Source: Aureimonas psammosilenae (GTDB lineage: Bacteria; Pseudomonadota; Alphaproteobacteria; Rhizobiales; Rhizobiaceae). From it: a stretch of DNA of 56,459 nt. The DNA lies in assembly GCF_009176975.1 (NCBI RefSeq), contig NZ_WEZG01000018.1, positions 1 to 56,459 on the forward strand. The letters are read 5' to 3'. Made by a program: the position numbers and the translations under genes. The notes under the pieces were generated by a model. That model worked only from the letters and a program-made list of their open reading frames with translations. It did not search any database and was not told where the DNA came from. Shown piece by piece: positions 1 through 8,096 of this stretch; the stretch's first letter is position 1; each line of letters opens with the position of its first letter.

Positions 1-490
1 AGGTCGTCATGGGAAGGCTCCGTCCGGGTAAAGGAGCCGGGATCGTCCGCCCGCACCGGGCGACGCTCAATCAGCGCAACGCGCTCGCATCATTCCGCAA
101 ACGACGAAGCCGCCGCCCTTCCCGCGGAAGCGGGTTCGTTCATCCACCCAACTCGAATGCGACACGAGAGCGTGACTGCACCGATATGTAGCCTTTCCGC
201 TCCCGGGAAGCTCTTGCGGAGGTTCCACATTCCCACGTTCGATACCGCCCCAACTTCCTACAGGAACAGGAGGCACCCGTCTTCGGTGCGATATCGGAAT
301 AAGTCTCAAGAAGCATCACGCCCCACCGCTGTGGTTCAGGATCCGGCCGAGACATTCTTCGGGTGATGCGGCAGGCGGAAGTCCGGCTAATACAATCCTC
401 AAAAATGATGGAGGGCGCCGTCCCTCCAGCTCTACGCCAGCTTGACTTCCGACAACTGTGTTCGAGCAGTTCTCTAGGAAAGGTGAAGTC
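1..490. other. Left edge, no gene recognised
   Basis: No reading frame in this stretch has a convincing start, ribosome site or family resemblance. The frames that are open overlap each other on both strands and give low-complexity arginine-rich peptides, as expected from chance frames in GC-rich DNA. The only structure noted is a small GC-rich hairpin near 410-427. The stretch also holds the upstream region of the gene that begins at 491. Confidence 0.5.
401..427 (-). terminator. Possible leftward hairpin terminator
   Basis: GGAGGG at 410-415 and CCCTCC at 422-427 form a 6-bp stem with a 6-nt loop. Read on the minus strand, the stem is followed by ATCATTTTTG, so a short T run lies a few bases beyond it. 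No gene reading leftward into it was identified, so the role is only a guess. Confidence 0.25.
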
Positions 491-1003
491 ATGTCCTTGA
501 GCGTTCTCGAAGCCACTCGGACTGATGACGATGAGAAGGAAGCCTTGGCGGCCTCGATGATCGAGGTCTCGAAGCTGACTCGTGATTTGCTCGCCATGCA
601 TCTGGCAACCATCGCCCTATCACCGGGTGAAGACGATTACTTGCTTGCGCTGAGCACCCGCGAACCCACCGACCTCATTGAGGTGGCGGAGGAACTCGAT
701 GTCCGTCGGCTCGTCGCCGCAAAAGCCTATGAAAGGCTGTCTGTCCGGAACTTGGTCGAAATCGATGGCTGCAAGATCACCCTGACAGACTCTGGCAACG
801 CAACCCGCTCGATGATCTCGACCGTGTACCGTATGGTTGGCGAGGACATTGCGGGCAAGTTGAGCACCAACACGATCGAAGTTGTGAAAGGCACTCTCGC
901 AGAAGTTAAACGGAACATGAAGCGCGCGCTTAGACAGAAGAGTCAGGGTATCAAGTCGGTCGGGAAGAAGGCGAGCCAGAAGGTATCTCCAATGCGCGAC
1001 TAA
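491..1003 (+). CDS. Winged-helix (MarR-like) protein, function unknown
   Basis: The protein has about 170 residues. The ATG at 491 is preferred over the GTG at 458 because GGAAAGGTGAAG lies just upstream. After an N-terminal helical stretch, the middle (TDLIEVAEELDVRRLVAA, then YERLSVRNLVEI and KITLTDSG) follows the pattern of a winged-helix DNA-binding domain: a recognition helix, then a wing ending in a TDSG-like turn as in MarR/PadR proteins. The C-terminus is a basic helix with several KR pairs. The gene stands alone, with no obvious target next to it. A transcriptional regulator is the most likely role, but the family match was made by eye only. Confidence 0.6.
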   Translation: MSLSVLEATRTDDDEKEALAASMIEVSKLTRDLLAMHLATIALSPGEDDYLLALSTREPTDLIEVAEELDVRRLVAAKAYERLSVRNLVEIDGCKITLTDSGNATRSMISTVYRMVGEDIAGKLSTNTIEVVKGTLAEVKRNMKRALRQKSQGIKSVGKKASQKVSPMRD

Positions 1004-1150
1004 GGGCCGTCAGCCGACCGTCCGCTATTGGGAAGGGAAGGCTGGGAAGCGGACCTCCTGAAAGCGACCCTCCACAGACCTTCCGTGAATGTCGGGCATT
1101 TTTCTTGAAACAGACGTGAGTTGGCCTTCCGCCTATGTGAGGTGCAACTT

Positions 1151-1555
1151 TCAGTCGGCCTTTGCCTGATCGTAGCAGGCCCCTGCTCGCTCGATTTCTG
1201 GACCATGCGCAAGCGCCCAAGCACAAAGGGCCTCGAACGGCTGGCGCAGCGAGTGACCGAGCGGCGTGATAGCGTACTCCACGCCGATCGGGGCGGTCGG
1301 CAGGACGGTCCGCGTCACGAAACCGTTGCGTTCCAACCGCTTCAAGGCGTCCGCGAGGGCCTTGTGCGTGATGCCGTCCAGCCGTCGCTTGATCTCGTTG
1401 AATCGTGCCGGTTGGGGGCACAGCACCGTCAGGATCAGGATCGTCCACTTGTCCGCGATCCGATCCAGGACCGGCCGGATGCGGACGATATCGCCACATG
1501 CCTGCTCCGACAAAAGCGCCAGTTCGGTATCGTTCGCCATATCTAGGCTCATCAA
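1151..1555 (-). CDS. HxlR-family transcriptional regulator
   Basis: This 134-residue protein is the usual length for HxlR regulators. It shows the family core: VLDRIADKWTILIL, then FNEIKRRLDGITHKALADALKRLERNGFVTR, then a wing and VEYAITPLGHSL. It is a DNA-binding winged-helix repressor or activator. It diverges from the short-chain dehydrogenase gene at 1623, with 67 bp between the starts, an arrangement in which HxlR proteins usually control the neighbour in response to aldehydes, quinones or redox stress. An alternative start lies at the internal Met six codons in. No N-terminal redox cysteine is visible; Cys20 and Cys46 are the candidates. Confidence 0.88.
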   Translation of the reverse strand: MMSLDMANDTELALLSEQACGDIVRIRPVLDRIADKWTILILTVLCPQPARFNEIKRRLDGITHKALADALKRLERNGFVTRTVLPTAPIGVEYAITPLGHSLRQPFEALCAWALAHGPEIERAGACYDQAKAD

Positions 1556-1572
1556 AGTGCGTTCTTGCGACT

Positions 1573-1591
1573 AGATACCCATCGTATATCT
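1573..1591. promoter_or_regulatory. Possible HxlR operator
   Basis: AGATA at 1573-1577 and TATCT at 1587-1591 form an inverted repeat with a 9-nt spacer, midway between the divergent HxlR and SDR starts. The position fits a shared operator. Its short arms make it weak evidence on its own. Confidence 0.35.
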
Positions 1592-1622
1592 GGATGCCGT
1601 CGCTGAACAAGGAGCACATGCG

Positions 1623-2354
1623 ATGGCAAGAGTTGAGAACAAAACCGCTCTCGTGGTCGGGGGCGCCAAAGGCATCGGGCTGGCGATCGCCGAACGCCTG
1701 TCCAAGGAAGGGGCGACTGTCTTTCTGACTGGGCGGCGGGCCGACGAGGTCGAGGCGGCCGCTTGGAAACTCGGCGGACAGGCTCGCGGTCTTGTGGCCG
1801 ATGCCAGCCTGCCCGAAGATCTGCTGCGGGTTGTGGCGGCCGTGAGGGAAGCGCAGGGGCGCCTTGACCTTCTTGTTCTGAACGCCGGTCTATCCGAGCC
1901 GGCCCCGATTGCGGATCAGACCCTCGAGCACTTCGATCGCCACTTCGGGGTGAATGTGCGTGGCATGGTGTTCGGCCTCCAGGCGGCCCTACCCGCCATG
2001 GGCGACGGTGCCTCGGTCGTTTTGATGGGATCGATCGCGGACGCCATAGGCATCCCACCCTACGGCACCTACGCGGCTACCAAAGCGGCTGTCCGCTCCT
2101 ATGCGCGTACCTGGGCGGCCGAACTCGCGCCTCGCGGCATCCGCGTCAACGTCGTAGCGCCGGGCCCGACGGATACGAACATGATGGCGGCCGTGCCGGA
2201 AGAAGGACGTGCGGCGCTGATCGCGCCAATCCCAATGGGCCGCATGGCGCGTCCCGACGAGGTGGCGTCTGCAACATTGTTTCTTCTCAGTGATGAGGCA
2301 AGCTTCATCACCGGCGCCGAGCTTTGCGTCGATGGCGGTATGCGGCAGGTCTGA
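1623..2354 (+). CDS. Short-chain dehydrogenase/reductase (SDR)
   Basis: This is a classical SDR of 243 residues. The Rossmann glycine motif appears as GGAKGIGLAI near residue 15, LNAGLSEP replaces the usual NNAG, and the catalytic Ser with YAATK lies near residues 140-155. The C-terminus has FLLSDEASFITGAELCVDGG, typical of NAD(P)H-dependent ketoreductases. AAGGAG lies upstream of the ATG. It diverges from the HxlR gene and is probably its target. The substrate cannot be told from sequence; HxlR-linked SDRs often reduce reactive carbonyls or quinones. Confidence 0.88.
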   Translation: MARVENKTALVVGGAKGIGLAIAERLSKEGATVFLTGRRADEVEAAAWKLGGQARGLVADASLPEDLLRVVAAVREAQGRLDLLVLNAGLSEPAPIADQTLEHFDRHFGVNVRGMVFGLQAALPAMGDGASVVLMGSIADAIGIPPYGTYAATKAAVRSYARTWAAELAPRGIRVNVVAPGPTDTNMMAAVPEEGRAALIAPIPMGRMARPDEVASATLFLLSDEASFITGAELCVDGGMRQV

Positions 2355-2400
2355 ATACGCCACGCACCACCGATCATGTCCGCTTCCAACTGACAGAGCC

Positions 2401-2440
2401 CGGAAGCGGACGGTCAGCTTTCGACCCTTTAACGACATTT
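2401..2440. repeat. Decayed intergenic repeat unit
   Basis: The segment TCGACCCTTTAACGACATTT, preceded by AAGCGGACGGTCAGCTT, resembles intergenic segments at 31085-31128 and 40765-40790, where TCGACCCTTC recurs. It lies between the SDR and ClC genes. It looks like one member of a degenerate dispersed family with no coding content. Confidence 0.4.
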
Positions 2441-2589
2441 GGTGTGCGAAAGACCGTTCCGGTAAGCTGCCGTTGGCAGTAGCAACGCATTTATCCACTT
2501 ACGCAGCTGCCCTTCACCGGGTGGAACGCTCGACATCGCGGCCACGCATATTCAAGACGGGCATCAACCGTTGCCCGCGAGCTCTCCCG

Positions 2590-3954
2590 ATGCCTCGAAC
2601 GAACCTTGCCCGAACCCGCGCTCGCCTACGCCGTGCCCCTATGCTGCGGCGCTCGCGCACGGTGTGGCTGTCGGGTCGCCTCTGGCGCCCACGCCTCGTA
2701 TTCTGGTTGGGCGCACTTGCGGTCGGGCTCATCAGCGTGGCGTTTGCGGAACTGGCAGATGCGGCGCAGCGGGCCTTCGCTGGTCTGCGCGCTTCTTCCT
2801 TGTCCGACCCGGCAGCGATGCTCGTGCCCCCACTCGGCTTCGCCCTTTCGAGCTACCTCGCCCTGCGCTTCTTCCCTAACTCGGGCGGCAGCGGCATTCC
2901 GCAGGCGATCGCCGCCCGCCATCTAGAGAGCGAGGAGGACCGAAGCCTCCTCCTGTCGCTGCGCATTGCCATCGGCAAGATCCTGCTGACCCTTCTCGGC
3001 CTCTTGTCGGGGGCATCAATCGGGCGCGAGGGTCCGACCGTCCAAGTCGGCGCCGCGATCATGCTAGCTGCGGGTCGCTTAGGGGGAATGGCGCAAGCGC
3101 GCGGCCTGATCCTTGCCGGCTCGGCCGCCGGCATCGCAGCAGCCTTCAACACGCCGCTGGCGGGCATCGTGTTCGCGATCGAGGAGATGGGCCGCGCCTA
3201 TGAGGCGCGCACCAACGGCCTCGTGATATCAGCGGTGGTCCTGGCGGGCCTCGCCTCGCTCAGCCTGACCGGCAACTATACCTATTTCGGACGGAGCGAT
3301 GCGGCGGTTACTTCGGCAGCCGGTTGGAGCCTTGTGATCGCATGCGGTGTCGCGGGCGGAGCGCTGGGTGCCCTGTTCAGCGCAAGCGCACTCGCCCTCC
3401 TGCGCCGCATCCGGCGCTGGACGAGGGGATCTGCCCAGCGGCTCGTTCTGGTTGCGGCCGCTTGTGGCCTCATCGTCGCCCTTCTCGGCTTCCTGTCGGG
3501 CGGCTCCACCTACGGAACGGGCTACGAGGAGGCGCGCTCGGCGATCGAGGGCACGCCGCTGCCAAACTTCTTCTTCGCAGAGAAGTTCGCAACTGGCCTT
3601 GCTTCCATGGTGTCGGGTATCCCCGGCGGCATCTTCGCGCCCTCGCTGGCGGTGGGGGCGGGCCTTGGCTCCTCGCTCGGTCTTCTGTTCGCCGCAGGCC
3701 CGGCGCTGGGCGCCACACTCGGCATGGCGGGCTACTTCGCGGGCGTGGTTCAGGCGCCGATGACCGCTTTCGTGATCATCTTGGAGATGACCGGCAATCA
3801 GGCCAACGTTGTGCCCGTCATGCTGACGGCGCTGATCGGCTTCGGCACCGCCCGCCTCGTGTCGGGCGCGCCCTTGTACCACAGCCTGTCGCGCAACTTC
3901 GTCGCCGACGTCCTGCGCCACCGACGTACGCAAAATGAGGGGGCGACACGATGA
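2590..3954 (+). CDS. ClC-family chloride channel or H+/Cl- antiporter
   Basis: From the ATG at 2590 the protein has 454 residues, close to bacterial ClC length. The three ion-selectivity loops are present: GSGIPQ, GREGP (carrying the gating glutamate) and GIPGGIFAPSLAVG. FAIEEM keeps the internal glutamate that marks proton-coupled exchangers, so an antiporter is more likely than a channel. The frame is open further upstream to 2290, but that part overlaps the SDR gene and is low-complexity; 2641 is another possible start. The stop overlaps the start of the next gene by 4 bp, so the two are probably co-translated. Confidence 0.9.
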   Translation: MPRTNLARTRARLRRAPMLRRSRTVWLSGRLWRPRLVFWLGALAVGLISVAFAELADAAQRAFAGLRASSLSDPAAMLVPPLGFALSSYLALRFFPNSGGSGIPQAIAARHLESEEDRSLLLSLRIAIGKILLTLLGLLSGASIGREGPTVQVGAAIMLAAGRLGGMAQARGLILAGSAAGIAAAFNTPLAGIVFAIEEMGRAYEARTNGLVISAVVLAGLASLSLTGNYTYFGRSDAAVTSAAGWSLVIACGVAGGALGALFSASALALLRRIRRWTRGSAQRLVLVAAACGLIVALLGFLSGGSTYGTGYEEARSAIEGTPLPNFFFAEKFATGLASMVSGIPGGIFAPSLAVGAGLGSSLGLLFAAGPALGATLGMAGYFAGVVQAPMTAFVIILEMTGNQANVVPVMLTALIGFGTARLVSGAPLYHSLSRNFVADVLRHRRTQNEGATR

Positions 3955-5204
3955 CCGGACGCGTCCACTGGGTCCTGCGCCAGCTTACCCGGCGCATCTG
4001 GTTCCGCGCCGGCCTTTTCTCGCTTCTGGCGATCGCGACCGCGCTTCTAGGCGCCTGGGCAAGCCCGTTCATTCCACTCGACCTGTCGGCCAAGATCGGG
4101 TCGGACGCGGTGGACAACATTCTCGCCATCCTCGCCTCGTCCATGCTGACGGTGACGACCTTCTCGCTTTCCACCATGGTTTCGGCCTACTCAGCCGCCA
4201 CCTCGAACGTGACGCCGCGCGCCAACGTCCTGATCATGGAGGACGCGACCACCCAGAACGTCCTGTCGACCTTCATCGGCTCTTTTCTGTTCAGCCTGGT
4301 CGGTATCATCGCGCTTTCCACCGGCACCTATGGAGACCAGGGCCGCGTCGTCCTGTTCGGCATCACCATCCTCGTGATCGGCTTCATCGTCGTGACGCTG
4401 CTTCGTTGGATCGACCATCTGTCGCGCCTTGGGCGCGTAACGGAGACGACGCAACGCGTCGAGGAGACGGCGACCCGTGCCGTTCGCGAACGGCGTTGCA
4501 ACCCCTATCTCGGCGGCCAACCCCTGGCCGACCGACACGGCGGCATTCCAGCCCACGCACGGCCCGTCGAACCGTTGGCCATCGGCTACGTGCAGCACGT
4601 CGATATCGAGGCTCTGTCGAGCTTGGCGAAGGACGCCGGCGCGCAGGTTTATGTCCGCCGTTTGCCGGGCGAATTGGCGGACCCGACCGAAGCGATCGCC
4701 AGCGTGACTGGGGGCGAGGTGGATGCCGATGCCCTTCGAGCGTGCTTCACGATCGGCGACCGACGCTCTTTCGATCAGGACCCGCGCTTCGGCATCTGCG
4801 TCTTGACGGAGGTGGCCAGCCGCGCACTTTCGCCGGCTACCAACGATCTTGGGACGGCGGTGGATGTGATCGGGCGCCTGCTTCGCGTCCTGGCGGCTTG
4901 GGCTGCGCCGTTGGACAAGGACGTCGATGGCGAAGAAGGCGATATCCGCAACGTCTTCGTGCCGCCGCTCGCCGTTGACGACCTGTTCGACGACGCGTTT
5001 CTTGCGATCGGACGCGACGGGGCGGGCGTCGTCGAAGTCGGTGCCCGTCTTCAAAAGGCCTTGCGCACGCTCGCCCGCCTCGACCATCCAGGCTTCGCGA
5101 AGGCGGCCCGGCACCATTCGAGAATGGCGCTGGAGCGGGCCGAAGGCACCCTCGGGTTGGAGCATGACAAACAGATGCTGCGGGATCTTGTCAAAAGCGT
5201 CTGA
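3951..5204 (+). CDS. DUF2254 family membrane protein
   Basis: This 417-residue protein begins with an ATGA overlap with the ClC gene. The first 150 residues hold about four membrane segments, around residues 20-40, 60-80, 105-130 and 135-155, with the DUF2254-type stretch TVTTFSLSTMVSAYSAATSNVTPRA. The rest is soluble, including IGYVQHVDIEALSSLA and RSFDQDPRFGICVLTEVASRALSPATNDLGTA, which is a family hallmark. The biochemical role of DUF2254 proteins is unknown. Coupling to a ClC exchanger suggests a link to ion or pH homeostasis at the inner membrane. Confidence 0.85.
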   Translation: MTGRVHWVLRQLTRRIWFRAGLFSLLAIATALLGAWASPFIPLDLSAKIGSDAVDNILAILASSMLTVTTFSLSTMVSAYSAATSNVTPRANVLIMEDATTQNVLSTFIGSFLFSLVGIIALSTGTYGDQGRVVLFGITILVIGFIVVTLLRWIDHLSRLGRVTETTQRVEETATRAVRERRCNPYLGGQPLADRHGGIPAHARPVEPLAIGYVQHVDIEALSSLAKDAGAQVYVRRLPGELADPTEAIASVTGGEVDADALRACFTIGDRRSFDQDPRFGICVLTEVASRALSPATNDLGTAVDVIGRLLRVLAAWAAPLDKDVDGEEGDIRNVFVPPLAVDDLFDDAFLAIGRDGAGVVEVGARLQKALRTLARLDHPGFAKAARHHSRMALERAEGTLGLEHDKQMLRDLVKSV

Positions 5205-5452
5205 GCGCTCCAGCCTCCTGGCGACCCTTCACTGCCCTTCCGACGCCTTGAGCGCCTTCCCGAAAGCGGTCATGTGAACGTGCAGAAAATGTCCCGTTTC
5301 TCCATCTCCGTTTTGCAATTTCGAACGAAGGCATTCGGGACCAGATTTTGAGGAATCTTACGTCGGCATCCCGAACACGCTGCGGTCTGGTGTCCGTCCT
5401 CTCACTGTGGATTGTTCTGCGGTAAGACGGATCGTTTTAATCTCGGCGTTCG

Positions 5453-6355
5453 TCACATACGCCCGGCACGCCATTCACGCACATGATCCACAAGGGCGCG
5501 CAGCTTCAGCGGCATGTGACGGCGACTGGGATAGAACAAGAAGAAGCCCGGAAGCGGCGGGCAGAATGGTACCAGAACCTCGCTAAGGTCCCCGCTTTTC
5601 AGCCACGGCGCGAAGGTCTCGGCCATGCCGATGGTCAGTCCGCTGCCGGCCCGCGCCATCTTGACCATCAACGCCATGTCGTTGGTGGTCACTTCTGGTT
5701 CGACTGCAACGGCGAACTCACGCCCACCTTCGCTGAACTCCCAACGGTAAGGTGCTGCCTCGACGGACGATCGCCAGCCAATGCAACGGTGCTGCGTCAG
5801 TTCGCGCGGGTGCGCGGGCGTTCCAGCGGCATCCAAATAGGACGGCGCGGCAACGACGATCTGGCGTTGCTCCCGGCTCGCCGGCACCGCGATCATGTCG
5901 CGTTCGATCACCTCGCCAAGCCTTACGCCGGCATCGAACCCGCTCGCCACGATATCGAACTCCGCATCGGTGACGAAGATATCGAGCCGCACGTCTGGAT
6001 GGGTGGCTCGAAAGGACGCCAGCAGATCACCCGACAGAAAGGTCTCCGCAATGGAGGAGACCGCAAGGCGCAGAAGGCCGGTGGGCTTCCCTTCATGGGT
6101 AGCTGCGGACTTGGCGGCTGCTTCGATTTCGGCGAGCGCCGGCACAATACGATCCAGTAAGGCCTCACCCGCTTCCGTCAACGAGACGCTGCGCGTCGTC
6201 CGACGCAGCATCGCCGTTCCCAGCGTGTCTTCCACCTTGCGGACAGCTTGGCTGACCGCCGAGCGGGTGACGCCGAGCTGATCGGCCGCCGCCCGGAAGC
6301 TGCGGGCGCGCGCGACCGCTGCGAGGGTGGCGAGAGCGTTGAGGTCGATCTTCAT
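5453..6355 (-). CDS. LysR-family transcriptional regulator
   Basis: This is a 300-residue LysR protein. The N-terminal helix-turn-helix reads LATLAAVARARSFRAAADQL, then VTRSAVSQAVRKVEDTLG and LFRRTTR-like MLRRTTRSVSLTEAG. A periplasmic-binding-protein-like effector domain follows, with the C-terminal FFLFYPSRRHMPLKLRALVDHV. This subgroup commonly sits divergent to SDR or oxidoreductase genes, as here: the start faces the SDR at 6452 across 96 bp. It probably controls that gene and the small gene after it. Confidence 0.9.
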   Translation of the reverse strand: MKIDLNALATLAAVARARSFRAAADQLGVTRSAVSQAVRKVEDTLGTAMLRRTTRSVSLTEAGEALLDRIVPALAEIEAAAKSAATHEGKPTGLLRLAVSSIAETFLSGDLLASFRATHPDVRLDIFVTDAEFDIVASGFDAGVRLGEVIERDMIAVPASREQRQIVVAAPSYLDAAGTPAHPRELTQHRCIGWRSSVEAAPYRWEFSEGGREFAVAVEPEVTTNDMALMVKMARAGSGLTIGMAETFAPWLKSGDLSEVLVPFCPPLPGFFLFYPSRRHMPLKLRALVDHVREWRAGRM

Positions 6356-6451
6356 TGTCCAGTTCAGCTAACCAGGTCATGCGGGATTGCGACGATAGTC
6401 CCGCCCGTTGTGCCCGACTAGGTTCCCCGCGACCACGGAAATGGAACCAGC

Positions 6452-7174
6452 ATGAACAAGATCGTCCTCATCACCGGCGCGAGCAGCGGTATCGGCGAAG
6501 CCACCGCCCGCGTCTTGGCGCAGGCAGGCATGACCGTCGTTCTCGGTGCCCGGCGCACAGACCGGCTGGAATACCTCGCGGCCGAGATCACGGCGGCAGG
6601 CGGCATCGCGCGGATGCGCCGCCTCGACGTCACGAAGCGCGACGACGTGGCCGCTTTCGCGAGCGCCGCGCTCGCCGAGTTCGGGCGCATCGACGTGATC
6701 GTCAACAACGCCGGCGTAATGCCGCTTTCCCCCATGGCCTCGCTTAGGATCGACGAATGGGAGCGGATGGTGGACGTGAACATCAAGGGCGTCCTTTGGG
6801 GCATCGCAGCGGTGCTGCCGACGATGAATGCGCAAAGGTCCGGTCACATCATCAACATCGCCTCGATCGGCGGCCTCCAGGTCTCACCGACGGCGGCGGT
6901 CTATTGCGCCACCAAATTCGCCGTGCGCGCCATCTCGGACGGGCTGCGCCAGGAGAACGACCGCATCCGCGTGACCAGCGTCTGCCCCGGCGTGGTCGAA
7001 TCGGAACTGGCCGACTGCATCTCCGACGAGGCCGCAAGGACGGCGATGGCGGCCTTCCGGGCGGTCGCGCTCCAGCCGGACGCGATCGGCCGCGCCATCC
7101 TGCACGCGATCACGCAGCCGGCGGACGTGGACACCACCGAGATCGTGGTGCGTCCGGTCGGGAACCCCGCATGA
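6452..7174 (+). CDS. Short-chain dehydrogenase/reductase (SDR)
   Basis: This classical SDR has 240 residues, with TGASSGIG at residues 8-15, NNAG near residue 88, and the catalytic serine with YCATK near 135-155. It resembles the NADP-dependent oxidoreductase group often annotated as YdfG-like. It diverges from the LysR gene, and its stop overlaps the next ATG in an ATGA, so the two form a translationally coupled pair. The substrate is unknown. Confidence 0.9.
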   Translation: MNKIVLITGASSGIGEATARVLAQAGMTVVLGARRTDRLEYLAAEITAAGGIARMRRLDVTKRDDVAAFASAALAEFGRIDVIVNNAGVMPLSPMASLRIDEWERMVDVNIKGVLWGIAAVLPTMNAQRSGHIINIASIGGLQVSPTAAVYCATKFAVRAISDGLRQENDRIRVTSVCPGVVESELADCISDEAARTAMAAFRAVALQPDAIGRAILHAITQPADVDTTEIVVRPVGNPA

Positions 7175-7428
7175 GCGCGGTATCGCATCCCTATCTGGGC
7201 CTATGGGTGACCGTGGACGGCCGCATCCGCCACGAACTCCTGGCGAACGGCCGGTACGACGAGGCGCGAGACGGGCGGACTCACACCTATCAGGGCAGTT
7301 ACCGGGTCACAGGAACCCACATCGACTATATCGACGATACGGGCTTCACAGCTGATGGGGAGTTCGCGACCCATGATGTGTTGCACCATGCAGGCATGGT
7401 TCTGCGACGGGTAAGCGTGTCTGACTGA
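7171..7428 (+). CDS. Atu4866-like small protein
   Basis: The protein has about 85 residues and starts at the ATG overlapping the SDR stop. It contains HPYLGLWVTVDGRIRHELLANGRYDEARDGR, then YQGSYRVTGTHIDYIDDTGFTADGEF, which is the pattern of the Agrobacterium Atu4866 family, a small streptavidin-like beta barrel. Such genes usually follow LysR-controlled SDRs, as here. Ligand binding is possible but no function is established. Both the size and the coupling support a real gene. Confidence 0.8.
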   Translation: MSAVSHPYLGLWVTVDGRIRHELLANGRYDEARDGRTHTYQGSYRVTGTHIDYIDDTGFTADGEFATHDVLHHAGMVLRRVSVSD

Positions 7429-7521
7429 TTCCATGACGGTGTTGGGAGCGGCAGTGGACTGCTGCGGCCCCGGCGCATCGCTCTCGCCGTGTTCCCCGAA
7501 ACACGATCGTTTTCGTGAAAC

Positions 7522-7860
7522 TCACTGCGATCGCGAATGGCAGTTTATCGCTAAACTGCTCCAGAAGCGGACCGGAAGCTTTCCACCCATCATTCGCGTT
7601 GGTGGACGGTCAGCTTCCGCCATTGCGGCGATCCCCCAGCGTAATCCGGGTCCGTCCCATGTGCCGACTTCGACATGAGCCCCCGCCCATTCGATGGCGA
7701 TGCGAAAATCCTTGGCGCGAATGCGACCGGCCATGACCTGCAGGGTGGAAAGACGCACGAGAGCATCGTCCTCGACGGTCGGGACGTGGAAATGCGGCGG
7801 ATGATGATCGTCGGCATAGACCGTGGTCTCATTGTTGCCGATGACGGCGATCGTGGGCAC
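7522..7860 (-). CDS. DUF4160 domain protein
   Basis: From the GTG at 7860 (with GAGGAA upstream on the minus strand) the product has 112 residues. It carries the DUF4160 core VPTIAVIGNNETTVYADDHH, PPHFHV, and FRIAIEWAGAHVEVGTWDGPG. DUF4160 proteins are small, often adjacent to DUF2442 partners, and resemble toxin-antitoxin components; no DUF2442 gene is beside this one. The frame runs on upstream to 8067, but that part is arginine-rich and overlaps the leader of the permease gene, so the short start is preferred. The C-terminal tail after residue 85 does not resemble the family. Confidence 0.65.
   Translation of the reverse strand: MPTIAVIGNNETTVYADDHHPPHFHVPTVEDDALVRLSTLQVMAGRIRAKDFRIAIEWAGAHVEVGTWDGPGLRWGIAAMAEADRPPTRMMGGKLPVRFWSSLAINCHSRSQ
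7577..7589. repeat. Short motif shared with 33922-33934
   Basis: AGCTTTCCACCCA here recurs exactly at 33922-33934, followed in both by a similar CAT-rich stretch. The copy lies within the unusual C-terminal tail of the DUF4160 gene, suggesting the tail was added when an intergenic repeat replaced the original end. Confidence 0.35.
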
Positions 7861-8096
7861 GCGCTTCCTCGCTGGCCGGAGCGAAAGCAGTGCATCGGGT
7901 GCGCGATCGCAGCCGCCACGCTTTTTCCGCCCCATTCCCACCGCAAATCGCGCATCGCGATGTGAATAGCCTTTCAAGGATATTGCCACTTCCTTGAACA
8001 GGGTTACAAACTGTGCGCCGGTGCGGAGCCGGGGCCTTCGGGGAAGGGTGTCCGGCGCTCGCGCCACCTTGTCACGCGAACCCGTCGGAGACGCCG

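Noticed and set aside
2355-2589. Fluoride riboswitch upstream of the ClC gene
   Set aside because: The conserved pseudoknot segments are not visible. The ClC selectivity loops are of the chloride type (GSGIP, GREGP).
7861-8067. N-terminal extension of the DUF4160 gene
   Set aside because: It is arginine-rich with no domain resemblance and overlaps the permease leader; a GTG with a ribosome site at 7860 explains the domain exactly.
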